Positions 23,026-34,033 of a stretch of DNA of 64,000 bases are shown piece after piece. The notes under the pieces were generated by a model. That model was not told the origin of the DNA. It saw only the letters and a list, made by a program, of their open reading frames with translations, and did no database searches. Source of the DNA: Cliona cf. orientalis (taxonomy: Eukaryota > Porifera > Demospongiae > Clionaida > Clionaidae); assembly GCA_963930775.1 (NCBI GenBank), contig OZ005689.1, positions 20,279,262 to 20,343,261 of the forward strand, read 5' to 3'. The position numbers were made by a program, and so were the translations under genes. Numbering within the stretch: the stretch's first letter is position 1; each line of letters opens with the position of its first letter.

Positions 23026-23948
23026 ACCACAACTAATTACAGACATGTACTACTGAGTTATGCAATCCTACATCCTAATCAAGTTATCTGATTGTGCTAT
23101 AGTCAAAACCACATCAAAAGGGCATCCCTTTTGAATGATAGCAAATACATCCTGCCCTTCCCCTCACCATTCCCAGTCTCTCTATCTCTCTCCTTCCCTC
23201 TTCTTGACATTCTTTCCTTGGGGTGGGTGGGAGGGGAGTGCTGGTTGAATATATGTCAATAGACAATTCTTATAGGATTTGACTATCAAATATTGTCAAA
23301 TTAGCTCAACTATAATATCACTGTAGGAATTTTATACTCTAGATTCATTTTCAACATTCTGGACAACCTGATGCAAAACTGTTGAGGGTTTCAAACTTCA
23401 CCTGGAAGGAGAGTACCACTAGCAGTATACTATATTTGCTTGACGAATTAATACAAGTTTACTGTATTTGTTATAAGGTCATGAAAAATGAAAATAATTT
23501 ATACATTCAATAACCTACTATCATAGTATAAACAGCTCTGAAGACTAGCACACTCACAAAGAGATTAGTTTTACAACTCTACTAAAGGATGGAAGAAGTT
23601 TCTTTTCTTCAACTGTCTACGTTGTTGAGATATGGAGCCGATATCATAGCTGACCAACCAATCACCACACTCATAGCCAGGTCTACTGATGCGAAAGGTC
23701 AGAGCCAAGTCATATGAAGATCACATGGACAGTTTGACCTGGAGAGTTGTCCAGTGCAATAATATCCTTGGCTAAATCCCTTGCTCGTGTTGAATATGAA
23801 CTTGCAAAATGTCAACCAGGACCATGGCCATTTTTCTCTTGCTTAGCGCTTCTGGCGCAGCACTGCAAATGCAAGGTAAGGTAATTAGTGGTTACTACTG
23901 AATCACATTCCACAAGTGAGGGCTTAGTGTATACTGAGTAGTGAAGTG

Positions 23949-23956
23949 TATATAAA
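23949..23956 (+). promoter_or_regulatory. TATA box of the decayed paralog
   Basis: TATATAAA 32 bp before the ATG at 23988, the same spacing as in the intact copy. Supports that promoter and gene were duplicated together. Confidence 0.55.
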
Positions 23957-23987
23957 CAGTGTTTGAGCAGCAAACTCCAGAAATACA

Positions 23988-24735
23988 ATGATCATTCAAT
24001 ATTGAGAGATTCTACTCTTTGGAGCATCAATTCTATTTCTTCATCTTTTTGTACTCCCAATCTTCACAGCTGCAGCACCCTCATCACGAAATTTCATTGG
24101 AGACTCCCCATGGTGGCAGTTACTAGTGATAACGACTATGATGATGGATTTGCTAGTGATTCTTTGTTTGATTTCACCATGGTTTCATTGAGTCAGCTAG
24201 ATGCACGGAGATATGTATATTCAAACTGAATGGAGTAAGTGTGTCTGATGGTGTACAACTTGTTTAAGGTGACATCAACAAAAAGCTGTTGATATGGAGA
24301 TGATTGGTAGTGATGTGGTTCTCGATGGCCCAAATCATATACCAATATACAATTAATGGGGAGCTTTAGTGGAGATGTCACTATCACTAGGATAGGCATT
24401 CAGGGGAAAATCATTACAAGTACAATCCATTTTCTATCAGTAAAAATAGTGGTGCAGATAAGTAAGGCTATGCTGGACAGTGTGAAGATACAGTAAAACT
24501 TTATGAAAACGTATTCCACCTTCACCTTCATTTGCAAATGGTGTTTCCTTTATTGATCACACAAAAACCATACATTGTGTTGCACATGATGGTTTTTCTC
24601 TGGAGCTTAAAATATCAGGATTTGGTAAAGCAGAAATAATTTAAAGGATTGCACCAAGCAGAACGAAAAGTTTCTTATGTTGATAATGATGCAGATATGG
24701 CAGCTATAAGGCTGTACTATTAATGAAAACACTTT
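23988..24735 (+). pseudogene. Decayed inverted paralog of the transmembrane-protein gene
   Basis: Matches the minus-strand gene in order: STLWSINS near the start, MVSLSQLDARRYVYSN (24179-24228), GYAGQCEDTVKLYENVF (about 24467-24515) and VSYVDNDADMAAIRLYY (about 24672-24722). A stop at 24229, further stops and several frame changes are present, and the hydrophobic tail is missing. Arranged head to head with the intact gene, about 1 kb between the starts. Confidence 0.75.
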
Positions 24736-26821
24736 GATTGATGAAGTCATGACAAATGTATAACAATCTTGATTATAATTGTTTTGTGATCTTAATTTCC
24801 TTTCATAGATTTGTCAATGTTAGCTTCATATGGTAAAGGGTGGTCAAGTTGTGCACAGAATAAAGTCACACTGACAAGTTGTCTGAAATATCAATGTGGT
24901 CATGTTTACATCCTGACACACAGTGCCTATAATAGTCCATTACTATCAGAGCAAAGGCATTCTAAAGAAAATCATGGAGCCTACACCAGCTTGAGGCTCT
25001 GCCACAAAAAAATGGTATATGCCTCCAAGCGTATCAAGCCATCAGAAGTGCGGTCGCTGAAGAGGTGGCAATGAACAGCCATTCGTATACGGCCACTGAC
25101 AGGGGTGCTGCTGTAAGGGAGGGAGGGGGGAGCTCGAGGGGAGAGGGAGCACCCGCCCATGGAACTATTCTAGTAAGTTAAATTTTTTTATAAACATTTC
25201 TAAGGTGTTAATGTTGGTTTCTGTTATATATTATTTTGATACAGAATCTATCAGTCAGCAAGTGTAAAAATTTCAAAATTTGAACAAGTTAAAGAACTCA
25301 AGTTAAACAAGCAAGACTGTACATAATATACTCCAGATTCTTCATTTCTTTGTATTGTATATTATGTCTCTTTTTTCAAAAAAAATATTAAAAGAATTGA
25401 GCAGTACACTATAATAATAATATACCATAGCTACACGTGTAACCATAGTAACAACATAGTTATGATCCCAATCAAGGTACACACTTAGTGATGAACATCA
25501 ATATCCTTGAATTCCATGTGACTTGTGTTCATCACAATGTCATTTTTGATCAAAGGCCAACACAGTGGACAAAGGTCAAATTGTATGTTTGCATAGTTGA
25601 CATTCACACCAACAAAACCTTGCAACACATCCTTGCAATAGCACGTTAACTTTTTATATTCTCACCAAAGTTGAATTGCATTAATTTTAACAAACGAGTG
25701 TATAATATATACCTCAAATTATGCACCAAACCTATTAATGACATCTACTTAAAAACACTGTTTTATGCCTGTCCGAGTGTGTTAGAGGCATTTATAGTCT
25801 ACCTGGCAGGTCGTGAAGTGAGGAAATTACGTTTGATTACGTTTGTAAGAATATAATAATCCTGTTGTGTATGTATTTTAGTTAGTTGAGTTGTGCAATC
25901 TACAAATGTATGTAACGTTATAGTTGAGTTGTGCAATCTAAAAATGTATTTAACAGTTTAGTTGTGCAATCTTAATTAATGTGTTGATTTGTGACTGTCT
26001 GTGTGAACCTCTAGGTGTGTGTGTGAACTCTCCCAGGCCATGTCTAGGGAATGATGCAATATGTGTTCCAAACTTCTAGAATGTTCTGGATACTTTGTTG
26101 AGTTTTATATAAGGTAGCTGACTCTGGCATATTTTTTGCTTTTGGATATTATAATAAAGATTTATATTGCTGCTGAGAAAGTCACGTACTACACGTTTAC
26201 CATATATAAATATGAGGTGAATGTTAATTTTTATGAAATAAGACACTCTGAGTAAATTGGCCAAATCTCACAACACTTACATGCAAATTCACTTCGTACC
26301 AGGTCCTTTATTCTAATCCTGCACACTTATTGTGTTATCCAATTAAAAAACAGGAATCATTTAATCGTAAACATCAATACCATATGCATCATGTTAGTGT
26401 AGTGAAAATAACACCTTCACATAAAGAATCTATGATTATAATAAACACTATTACTATCACGTAATAATTATATTATGCTCAGCAATTCATGATTCATAAT
26501 AATTATAATATTTATTATGATAATTATACAACTATATTATCAGCATTTCGTCAACACTTACTTAGCTCATAAACTACTATTGTACATGTACATATACTTT
26601 CACAGAGATGTAATTAAATAATATTATCCTGTAGAATGTAGAGAATTGCATTGTAATTAGATGACAACATAAAAGTGATGTTATGAACCCATCATAAACC
26701 ATTAAAATTAAATATCACATGATTCAGAGACTCACAGTGGTTCACAACTATTAAATTTTACCACATTTATTCTGGAAAAGTGGTACATCGCTCTGACTTC
26801 ATACTTAAAAAGTGGTGGGGC
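24736..26821. other. Gene-free stretch
   Basis: A short inverted pair flanks a purine run near 25102-25155 (GGGTGCT / AGCACCC). The pieces TTGAGTTGTGCAATCTACAAATG and TTGAGTTGTGCAATCTAAAAATG (about 25887 and 25924) are a local direct repeat. Nothing coding recognised. Confidence 0.45.
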
Positions 26822-27042
26822 TACCGTATAGCCGGAAATATTGGTGGGAATTAAATTTGGCGGTTGAGCCCCAAATCGCTATTATAAGAATATTGGTGGG
26901 TTTACATTTGGTGGTTCGGTACGGGATTGCCATACGTATACATGTGAGTAGGAAATTTTGGCAGATTTTAATTTGGCGGTTGTAATATAGACCACCAAAC
27001 AGCCAAATTTAATTCCCCGCCAAATTTTCCGGCTATACTGTA
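26822..27042. mobile_element. 221-bp MITE with TACCGTATAGCCGG ends
   Basis: Left TACCGTATAGCCGG and right CCGGCTATACTGTA are near-perfect inverted repeats extending about 40 bp (AATTAAATTTGGCGG inside both). TA at each end suggests a Tc1/mariner-type parent. Ends of the same TACCGTA type occur at 36093 and 41074. Confidence 0.85.
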
Positions 27043-27096
27043 TCAGGATGACTGTATTATACATTATTCTGGCCCCATGCTCGCCATGTTTAGCTC

Positions 27097-27192
27097 TACT
27101 TGCTTTGTATACAGTATAAAGTTAATACAAGCACAAATCCCGACAGCCGCATTGAAATCCCAGGGATGACTCCTTCTTTACTGCATACAAAG
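27097..27192. repeat. Foldback E, copy 1
   Basis: TGCTTTGTATACAGTAT pairs with ACTGCATACAAAG about 80 bp on; the centre has AGCACAAATCCCGA. A better preserved copy is at 28899-28980. Confidence 0.65.
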
Positions 27193-28788
27193 TCGCAGAT
27201 TAGTGGATACTTACTAATTATTGTAGCCTACTATATTATGACATTGTACATAATATGATGCAAGATGATTGTGTATGCATTATTAAAATTAATAAACATG
27301 GGAGCTTCATGTGAATAATATACCATAATTTTATTATTATTATGTATTTGTAGCCTGCATATATGTACATGTGATCAGGGACTATACATTATCTTTCAGA
27401 TGGACTGGAAATGCTACACTGTTATGCTCGTATTATTTTTACCATTCTCGTTACGCCCGAAAGTGTACCCTGAAGTGTCTGATAATATTGCTACTATATT
27501 GGACTAGGGTGCCAAGGCAGTCAACATGGCCATCTATTACTTCGATGACTATGAAGGCTTGCAGAAAGCTCTTACATAACGTTTAGCACACCAAATATTG
27601 TTTACCCAGTGAAGCAATGGTGAACCTACTTTGGTATTTGAATAATGTTCATGTCTATTTTAGTTTGTGAGATTACCTAGCACAAAGAGTGTCTATCTCC
27701 ATCAAGTAAATTTTATACTTCGGAAGTCTTGTGCTCCTAGAGTACCTCCTAGCTCAAAAAAAGACTGCTTACCCAGTAAAGCAAGATTGGGGCTTACTAC
27801 TCATGCTGTGTACAACCTCGTGAGAGCATCACTTTCTCACCTAATCCAGCACAAAGTGTTGGCAGGACATGAAACACAGCTACATGTATATACTTGTTTC
27901 ATTCATAGAGTGCACTCTGAAGCACAATCTCTAAATTAATGTGACACAGAGTCCGTCCTTGTTGGGAGAGGTATGGGTAATTACAGGATAGACCAACAAG
28001 GGATCATGGACCAATATGAGATTGATCATGCAACCTAATCTCAAGATAGCTAAACATAGGCATGGCTTGGAGGAGCTCTTTACTTCATTGTGGTTTATTT
28101 GAACATGTATGGGTATGTATGGGTATGCATGGTTCATTCCAGCAGCTCTAAAAAAAACTAAAATAACCCTAATACAATTACAATACACCCACATTTTCAT
28201 TATTGGGTATTACTGTGGCTGTTATAATACACCCAGTATACTACTATAATATAGGGGTGGTTTTCTCACTTGCACTCAAGCAACTCCTTATGTCTGGAAT
28301 TAGCTGATCAAACCTGTTAGTGATCAAACATAAGGAGATTGACAAGATCCTACCTAAAATAGTGGGATCCTTGCAGAACAGCTCCTATGTTAGCCATGAT
28401 CTTAAACTGATAAACCAATACACAGAAATGGATAGCTCTTCTCCCACTATCCCTTCCACAACAACTGGACAACTGCTGAAAAACATTTCAGGGTGTATGC
28501 AGCCTATGGAGGCAAGGCCAAAAAGGGGGAGGGGGCAGGCTAGAGAGAAACAGAGACAGTCAGAAATTTCACACAAATAACATACTGGACAAATCCCCAA
28601 CAATGATAGAATACACATAAATACACGTACATGTACATTGAAAAATTACACTAAGTATAATAAGATTGTTTATTGGTAGTTACCTAGCAACCAAAGTTTT
28701 TATAGGTAATTTGCCGGCTATGGGAAGGGGTTCGGTAATCATAAAGTAGGCCAATGATGAACAGAGGTCAACTACCAATAAAACACTG
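27193..28788. other. Gene-free stretch
   Basis: Open frames here (for example 27667-27939 and 28320-28580) lack recognisable motifs. GTTTATTGGTAGTTACC near 28668 is inverted at 28770-28785, so 28660-28790 can fold back. Confidence 0.4.
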
Positions 28789-28847
28789 TCTGACAGTAAT
28801 TGTGGTGCATTTGACCATTCATCTCATGCACCCCAAAGGCTGTCAGA
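28789..28847. repeat. Small hairpin F, copy 1
   Basis: TCTGACAG and CTGTCAGA close a hairpin whose upper stem is GTGGTGCA / TGCACCCC and whose loop contains GACCATTCATCTC. The hairpin at 54462-54530 has a different outer stem but nearly the same loop. Confidence 0.65.
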
Positions 28848-28898
28848 TAACTGTTATGTGTATGAGATAAACACGTAATAGTTATTGACCAACTCCCA

Positions 28899-28980
28899 AG
28901 GTTTGTATGCAGTATAGAAGCACAAATCCCGAGGGCAAAGCCCGAGGGATGAGTGCTTCTATACTGCATACAAATCGAGG
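28899..28980. repeat. Foldback E, copy 2
   Basis: TTTGTATGCAGTATAGAAGC is inverted at GCTTCTATACTGCATACAAA, with CCCGAGGGCAAAGCCCGAGG at the tip: an almost perfect 80-bp hairpin. Confidence 0.85.
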
Positions 28981-29209
28981 GATTGGTCATAACTATTTTC
29001 TAGCCCATTGTTTCCATGGATACAATAAACATGTTTTTAGCCCCCAGGAACTGTATGAATGTTTGCCCTGGCCCTCAGGAACTGTATAATAGTAAACATA
29101 TGGACATGAGCCCTACAAGGAGGGACTGTATCACATATACAGTACCTTGTATACCTTAGTAACCACACAGCAACGGGCTAGAATACAAACTATAAACCAG
29201 TAATGTTAT

Positions 29210-29386
29210 GCAAACAAAACTCGCCATGATATCCTGTGGGACAGCGCTGAAGTTCTAGAACAGGAGACAAATTGGACCAAGCGGAGATTCAAGGAAGCTC
29301 TCCAAATCCAAGCAGCAGACAAGACCATGAACCTTGACACTGGTCTGCAGCTTAATACAATCTGGAGCACAATTAGAATCAATTAG
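29210..29386 (+). pseudogene. Penelope-like element, end of coding region
   Basis: About 59 codons ending in TAG (29384-29386). They contain ILWDSAEVLEQETNWTKRRF, then KEALQIQ, and finish MNLDTGLQLNTIW. This HxI.WD...L..E.NW..R..KE...I.......LN.D.G..L...W layout is what follows the GIY-YIG nuclease in Penelope-like and related retroelements. The reverse transcriptase and nuclease are absent, so this is a 5'-truncated 3' end, as expected from incomplete reverse transcription. Confidence 0.7.
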
Positions 29387-29600
29387 CTCCATTTCTCACA
29401 CCATCAGAACAATCACATCACCAATCATTACACCTCTAGACTATTTAAGTATGTGCAGTTCAGTTTTTGTACTCAGTCTTTTTGCATTTTGCAGCTGATG
29501 ACGGACCACGGTCCGAAACGTTCTGTATGATCAGACCTTCCAACTATGTTCAATAACGCTTTATCAACAGACGCATATCTCCATAGACAACGTAGTCATG
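29387..29600 (+). mobile_element. Penelope-like 3' untranslated tail with hammerhead-like core
   Basis: Downstream of the coding remnant, CTGATGA (29495-29501) is followed by the hairpin GGACCACGGTCC and GAAAC (29515-29519). This resembles the conserved core of hammerhead ribozymes reported in Penelope-like elements, but an extra C separates CTGATGA from the stem, and I could not find a convincing outer stem. Confidence 0.4.
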
Positions 29601-30230
29601 AGCCTATATACTCCATCAATGTTAAAGCAATAATCCTACATACAATATTAAGGTATCCTCAGTTAGCTGCACAATGTATATACCACTAACAATTTCACAA
29701 GTATTATACCTTCTTACCCTGCCAGACAGTCTCTTTTCACTGGACTGCACTACTGGACCAGCCTTTGGCCCCCAAAATAGCACACAAAAGGCTTAATTTA
29801 GCCTCCTACATCTTAGTGGGTACTAGGCAGGTAAGTACTACTTAATGTTGCATGCAGCCTGACCTATTTAGTACCCTGGTAGCCTTACCTGCCGGTCCCT
29901 ATACCTATAATACTATGTATGTCTACTCATGGGTCATAACCTGTCCACTAAAGAGACTGCAGTTCTACATACAAATATCTCCAATACATACCCACCACAG
30001 AAATTTTGCCTAGCTGACTGCTCTTACCAAAAGAATCTTACTTACAAACCCATATGTCACTACCTGTAAATTACTGGTTACTACAGTGGTAAGTATTCCC
30101 ATAATTATAAGTAGTACACTCATGTGTGGGTAAGGTACAGCTGCATATACCAACAGTGCTCCGAATTCTACATACACCTCTCGTCTTCTAAATCACATGT
30201 ATAGAAACCTTGTAAACAGTGTCTAACTAA
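29601..30230. other. Gene-free stretch
   Basis: No repeat partner or coding signal noticed. Confidence 0.4.
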
Positions 30231-30634
30231 TGGGCTCTTCCATTTAATAAGCATATACACCCCCTATGGATGTCTCATAACTAATATCCAGGGGGTATTT
30301 TGAGGCTTGTCCAGGGGGTAAAACACTGATTTTAATGAAGGGAAGGGGGAATTTTGGTCAAATTTAATTATGTATAGGGGTAATTGTGGTGTCCAGGGGG
30401 GCCTTTAGGTGATTTCCCTTCCATAAATTAACACATTAATTCGTGTCCAGGAGAACAAAACTTGATTCATTAATAATCCAGGGGAGTAGTAATGTTCTTA
30501 ATTATGTCTTGAGGGAACAGTGACCCAATTAAAGACCCTCTAGGGGGATGGTTGCTAGTTAAGTATGTCCAGGGGTTATATTTTCCTCACTAGTCATCCA
30601 TAGGGGGTGTATGGTTATTAAATGGAATAGCCCA
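30231..30634. mobile_element. 404-bp MITE with TGGGCT...AGCCCA ends
   Basis: TGGGCTCTTCCATTTAATAA at the left is inverted at the right (ATTAAATGGAATAGCCCA), and the next block ACACCCCCTATGGATG pairs with CATCCATAGGGGGTGT. The interior contains several CCAGGGGG words. The ends look hAT-like but no clear 8-bp duplication is visible. Confidence 0.8.
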
Positions 30635-30858
30635 ATACTCTTTATATTTATAAGGCTTCTACTTGACATACCAGGGTTGTCGATAGCCTTGAGGTGGTCT
30701 AAATCATATTCAAACCTCCTAAACTGTGTCTAACTATTCTACTGAGCCTACCCATTGGAATCAACTAACACCACTTCCACGTAATATACACTACATTAAC
30801 AGATCTACATGTGTATACTCATATCTTGTACTCCCGCTCCAGGGACCCCTGGACCTAT

Positions 30859-31075
30859 TTCACACCACTCACACCTTGTACAACCCACTCCCCGGGCTAA
30901 CCCCTCACACCACTCACGTCTTGCACACCCCGCTCCCGGGCTAACCCCTCACACCACTCACGTCTTGCATACCCCGCTCCCCGGGCTAACCCCTCACACC
31001 ACTCACGTGTCTTGTACTCCCACTCACATTGCTCCCCAGGCTAAATCCTCATATCACTCACATCTTGTACTCCTC
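30859..31075. repeat. Minisatellite, about 45-bp unit
   Basis: GGGCTAACCCCTCACACCAC recurs with GGCTAA at 30895, 30939, 30984 and (diverged) 31039. Open reading frames across it are a by-product of the repeat. Confidence 0.85.
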
Positions 31076-31099
31076 ACATCATATACCCTCCCATCACCC

Positions 31100-31690
31100 A
31101 TTTGCAGTGCTCACTCTCACATCATTGGTCATACCCATACACTCGTCACCTCCCTTACATTAATACTATTTGCACATGCACTCTACTAACATTAGAACAG
31201 CCTCTAGGCATGTCTCAAATTCTACAAAATTCACACCTTTTGTTAATCCAAACAACTTCTTATTATTATAATAATGTCCAAGCAACTCTACTTGGACATC
31301 CTCACAGCCATGTCATGTGACTTTACAGATCCTTAATTAAGTTTCTAGAGCAAGTATGTTGACCGATCTCTTATAAAGAACGCACAAGGCCAAAGTTCAA
31401 ACATGGACAAAACCTTGAAACTAGCCCTTGAGACTAACCCTGCCATACAGACCCTGGAGATTAACCCTGACAAACAATCTTACCCGAAACCCAACCCCTA
31501 ACCCCTCACATACATACCCACAACCACTCGGGACATGAATCATGTATTATAGATTGACGACCTATACCTACTTGGGACCTACACAGTATTATGTGCATGC
31601 GCTTCATGATCCGGCTGGTACCTAACAAATATTGTTGATCCTGTATAAGAAGTCTATGTACGATCCGGCACCACCCTGCCTAATTATCCC
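31100..31690 (+). repeat. Diverged duplication, copy 1
   Basis: Shares ordered blocks with 32390-32860, notably CATGATGTATTATAGATTGACG-type sequence, GCGCATGCGCTTCATGAT and ACAAATATTGTTG. Copy 2 ends at the start codon of the gene at 32861, so this is a duplicate of that gene's upstream region. Confidence 0.75.
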
Positions 31691-31734
31691 AATCACAACC
31701 ACCCTCTTCCCCTCCCACACACACACAGCACCCT

Positions 31735-31740
31735 GCCTAA

Positions 31741-31771
<31 letters not shown>

Positions 31772-31830
31772 AGCACCCTGCCTAACCCCACCCCAACCCC
31801 CCACACACACACCACCCTGCCTACGCCCAA
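31735..31830. repeat. Poly-C and CA microsatellite
   Basis: An uninterrupted run of about 18 C, then (CA)n, and the phrase GCACCCTGCCTAACCCC repeated about three times at roughly 50-bp spacing. Confidence 0.9.
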
Positions 31831-32389
31831 CTTATACACGACCTTGACCATGCCTGCATATTTATTAGTAGCCGCATGCATGTGCAAACAATTAAGTGGG
31901 CATGGCCACAACCGCATACCGTTAGTTCAAGGCAGAAACATGAAAAAGCAGTCCCTGGCTTGGTTCTGCTGCTTATTAATCGATCACCTATCTCGAAATC
32001 TGTCGTGAAAAGTGAGTTGATCGTGTCAATGTCACCAAGAGGTGTCACTCCAAAAAAGGCTGCCCTTGATTTAGTAACCGCACTCAACCAAGGTTAAAAT
32101 TGATAGGAGCTACGGCTGGTATTCAAATAAATACAGTGATTATATTATTCTTTGCCATAATTTAGATCTACACTTGCTTTACTATTGTATTTTTAACACA
32201 TACATTGTAGTACACTACATACTCGCAATCAATTCCTTGATTCATAGACATCTTGTACTCAGATCTATGCAAAAGTGCACTGACCTTATACACCGCATAA
32301 CAGCTATGTCGCTATGAATTAGATATCATTTACCATGACAGCGTTGTTAGTCTCTTTTGTTGATGCTAGGTAGATAACTGTCTATGCGC

Positions 32390-32860
32390 AACCCCGCACC
32401 CTCATGCTTACATCACTACAGCTGCCATTCACACTTTGTCATTGCCTATATTGCAACTCCCTAACACAATACTATATGCACTCTCACATGTCTCAATAAT
32501 GTATATTAAATTCACGGCTTTTTATTAATCCAAAAGCTTGTAAGAACTTCTTTTCTACAATGTACCAACAACAAACTCACTTCTTAGACACTTAGATCTC
32601 CCTCACAGCATAGATATGTCAGGTGACGGTACCGATCGTTAAGCTTCCTAGTCTATATCAAGTACATGTATGTTGACCATCTTTGCCCACTATCACTTGG
32701 GACATGCATGATGTATTATAGATTGACGACCTATACCTGCCTGGGACCTACACAATATTATGCGCATGCGCTTCATGATACGGCCCTAAATCCAGTATCT
32801 AGACAAATATTATTGTAGACACTGTATCATAAGAAGTGTACGATCCCGCACCCTACTGAA
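32390..32860 (+). repeat. Diverged duplication, copy 2
   Basis: See 31100-31690. It directly precedes the ATG at 32861, so it probably contains the promoter of that gene. Confidence 0.7.
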
Positions 32861-32962
32861 ATGTCCACCAGACGAGGTAGCTATACATTTATGAGTTTAG
32901 TTACGCAGCCTTTGATATTGATGCCTTTTTCTTTCAGGACGTGGGTATGGTAAACCTACGTA

Positions 32963-33632
32963 TGTGACCGGATTTGGGAAAACCCTCCCTCCGTATGGGA
33001 TTTTTTCAGAAATTTGAGTTTGATGCATGATTGATAAGCTCTAGCATAGAGCTAACCCGCGTTCAAGTCTTAGGCCGATTGCACGCTTCGTTGTTGAGAT
33101 ACAGCGCTTTGTTTGCAATCGCACCACACCCCCAATAATCGTGAAATTACGGTCTAAAGGTGTTGCTATGCACACGTATGGCGTTTCCGCATACTATGCA
33201 TGACCCGGAAATCAATTAAATGGACCTGGGCGGAGCTGTTCGAAATGAATGTAAAGTTCAAGCAAGAGTTGAATTTCGTTCTTGACGACAGACGACTGTT
33301 CTTAGATGCCCAAGAAGCTAAAAAGGTGAGCGAACGTACAGTAGTTCGATGAGTCTAGCTGTATCTAGGTAGAGAATTCTAATTAGCGCCCATAGCAACG
33401 GGCTCTGTGTACGGCAGCTGTGCTGACTAGGTGGGTCAAAGTGAAGGCTTATTTCGCCTTTGTATAGCACAACTAGCCTCCGTAGAAGACGGCAACAGTT
33501 AGAAGAAGGGTTGTTTGACATGTACATGACAAAATCTGGACTTTGTCAAATTTTGACCTGAGCTACTAAAAACGCGCATTGCGTGAATTGCGCGCGGATC
33601 CCATACGGAGGGTTTTCCCAAATCCCGTCACA
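32963..33632. mobile_element. MITE G, copy 1, 670 bp, inside an exon
   Basis: Ends TGTGACCGGATTTGGGAAAA and its near-perfect inverse at 33607-33632, flanked by TA on both sides (32961-32962, 33633-33634). Other copies are at 48527-49195 (inverted), 49372-49562 (right end only) and 62320-62385 (fragment). TA target suggests Tc1/mariner mobilisation. No open frame of note. Confidence 0.92.
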
Positions 33633-33783
33633 TACGGTGAACTTATTGATATTTTAGTGGGGCTTGAAGGACAAGCAGATGCGGCTGACTTGTTATGCTT
33701 AGAAATTTGCAGGCGATATCCAAATTTATCGGTTGGCCGACCGTCAAGACTCTTCGATACTGTACAACGTATAGTAGGACCTA

Positions 33784-33810
33784 CAGTACAGATCAGCGGA
33801 AAGGTAAACG
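33784..33810 (+). repeat. Left terminal inverted repeat
   Basis: 27 bp beginning CAGTACAGATCAGC; differs from the inverse of 38224-38250 at two positions. Confidence 0.93.
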
Positions 33811-33818
33811 GAAGCCGC

Positions 33819-33951
33819 TGCGGATCCGCGGAATGGACGCGTCCAATCCTCGTATGCTAGTATGTGGATATGCGGATAATGGGCCGGACGTCCGCAGCCA
33901 GCTGCGCACGCGCGGTCATCTGCCCGCGAATCCGCGCGGATGATCCGCAGA
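33819..33951. promoter_or_regulatory. Left subterminal GCGGA motif array
   Basis: Eight GCGGA or TCCGC pentamers in about 130 bp, three of them packed as GCGGATCCGCGGA. Chance would give well under one. Such clustered subterminal motifs are typical binding sites for transposases or accessory proteins; which protein binds here is unknown. Confidence 0.6.
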
Positions 33952-34033
33952 TCGGACGCATGCGCGCGCGGTTGCGCAATCATTGCATTTTTCGACCACG
34001 CCCAGAACGTGTGCGAGCGAGGTGGTAAACAAG

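Noticed and set aside
22983-23030. N-terminal extension of the transmembrane-protein frame
   Set aside because: It overlaps the TATA box and has no ATG start; the decayed paralog also begins at the later position.
24811-25074. 87-codon plus-strand frame after the decayed paralog
   Set aside because: No similarity to the paralog's missing tail and no recognisable domain.
29495-29519. Fully functional hammerhead ribozyme
   Set aside because: An extra C interrupts the core and no outer helix was found; kept only as hammerhead-like.
30859-31075. Regularly spaced repeat that could be mistaken for a CRISPR array
   Set aside because: Units abut without unique spacers and the genome is clearly eukaryotic.
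30726-31320. Pro/His/Thr-rich open frames on the plus strand
   Set aside because: They are produced by the 45-bp minisatellite; three overlapping frames all look alike and have no start context or partner.
31622-31917. Gly/Val/Cys-rich open frames on the minus strand
   Set aside because: Translation of the poly-C and CA microsatellite; no real protein composition.
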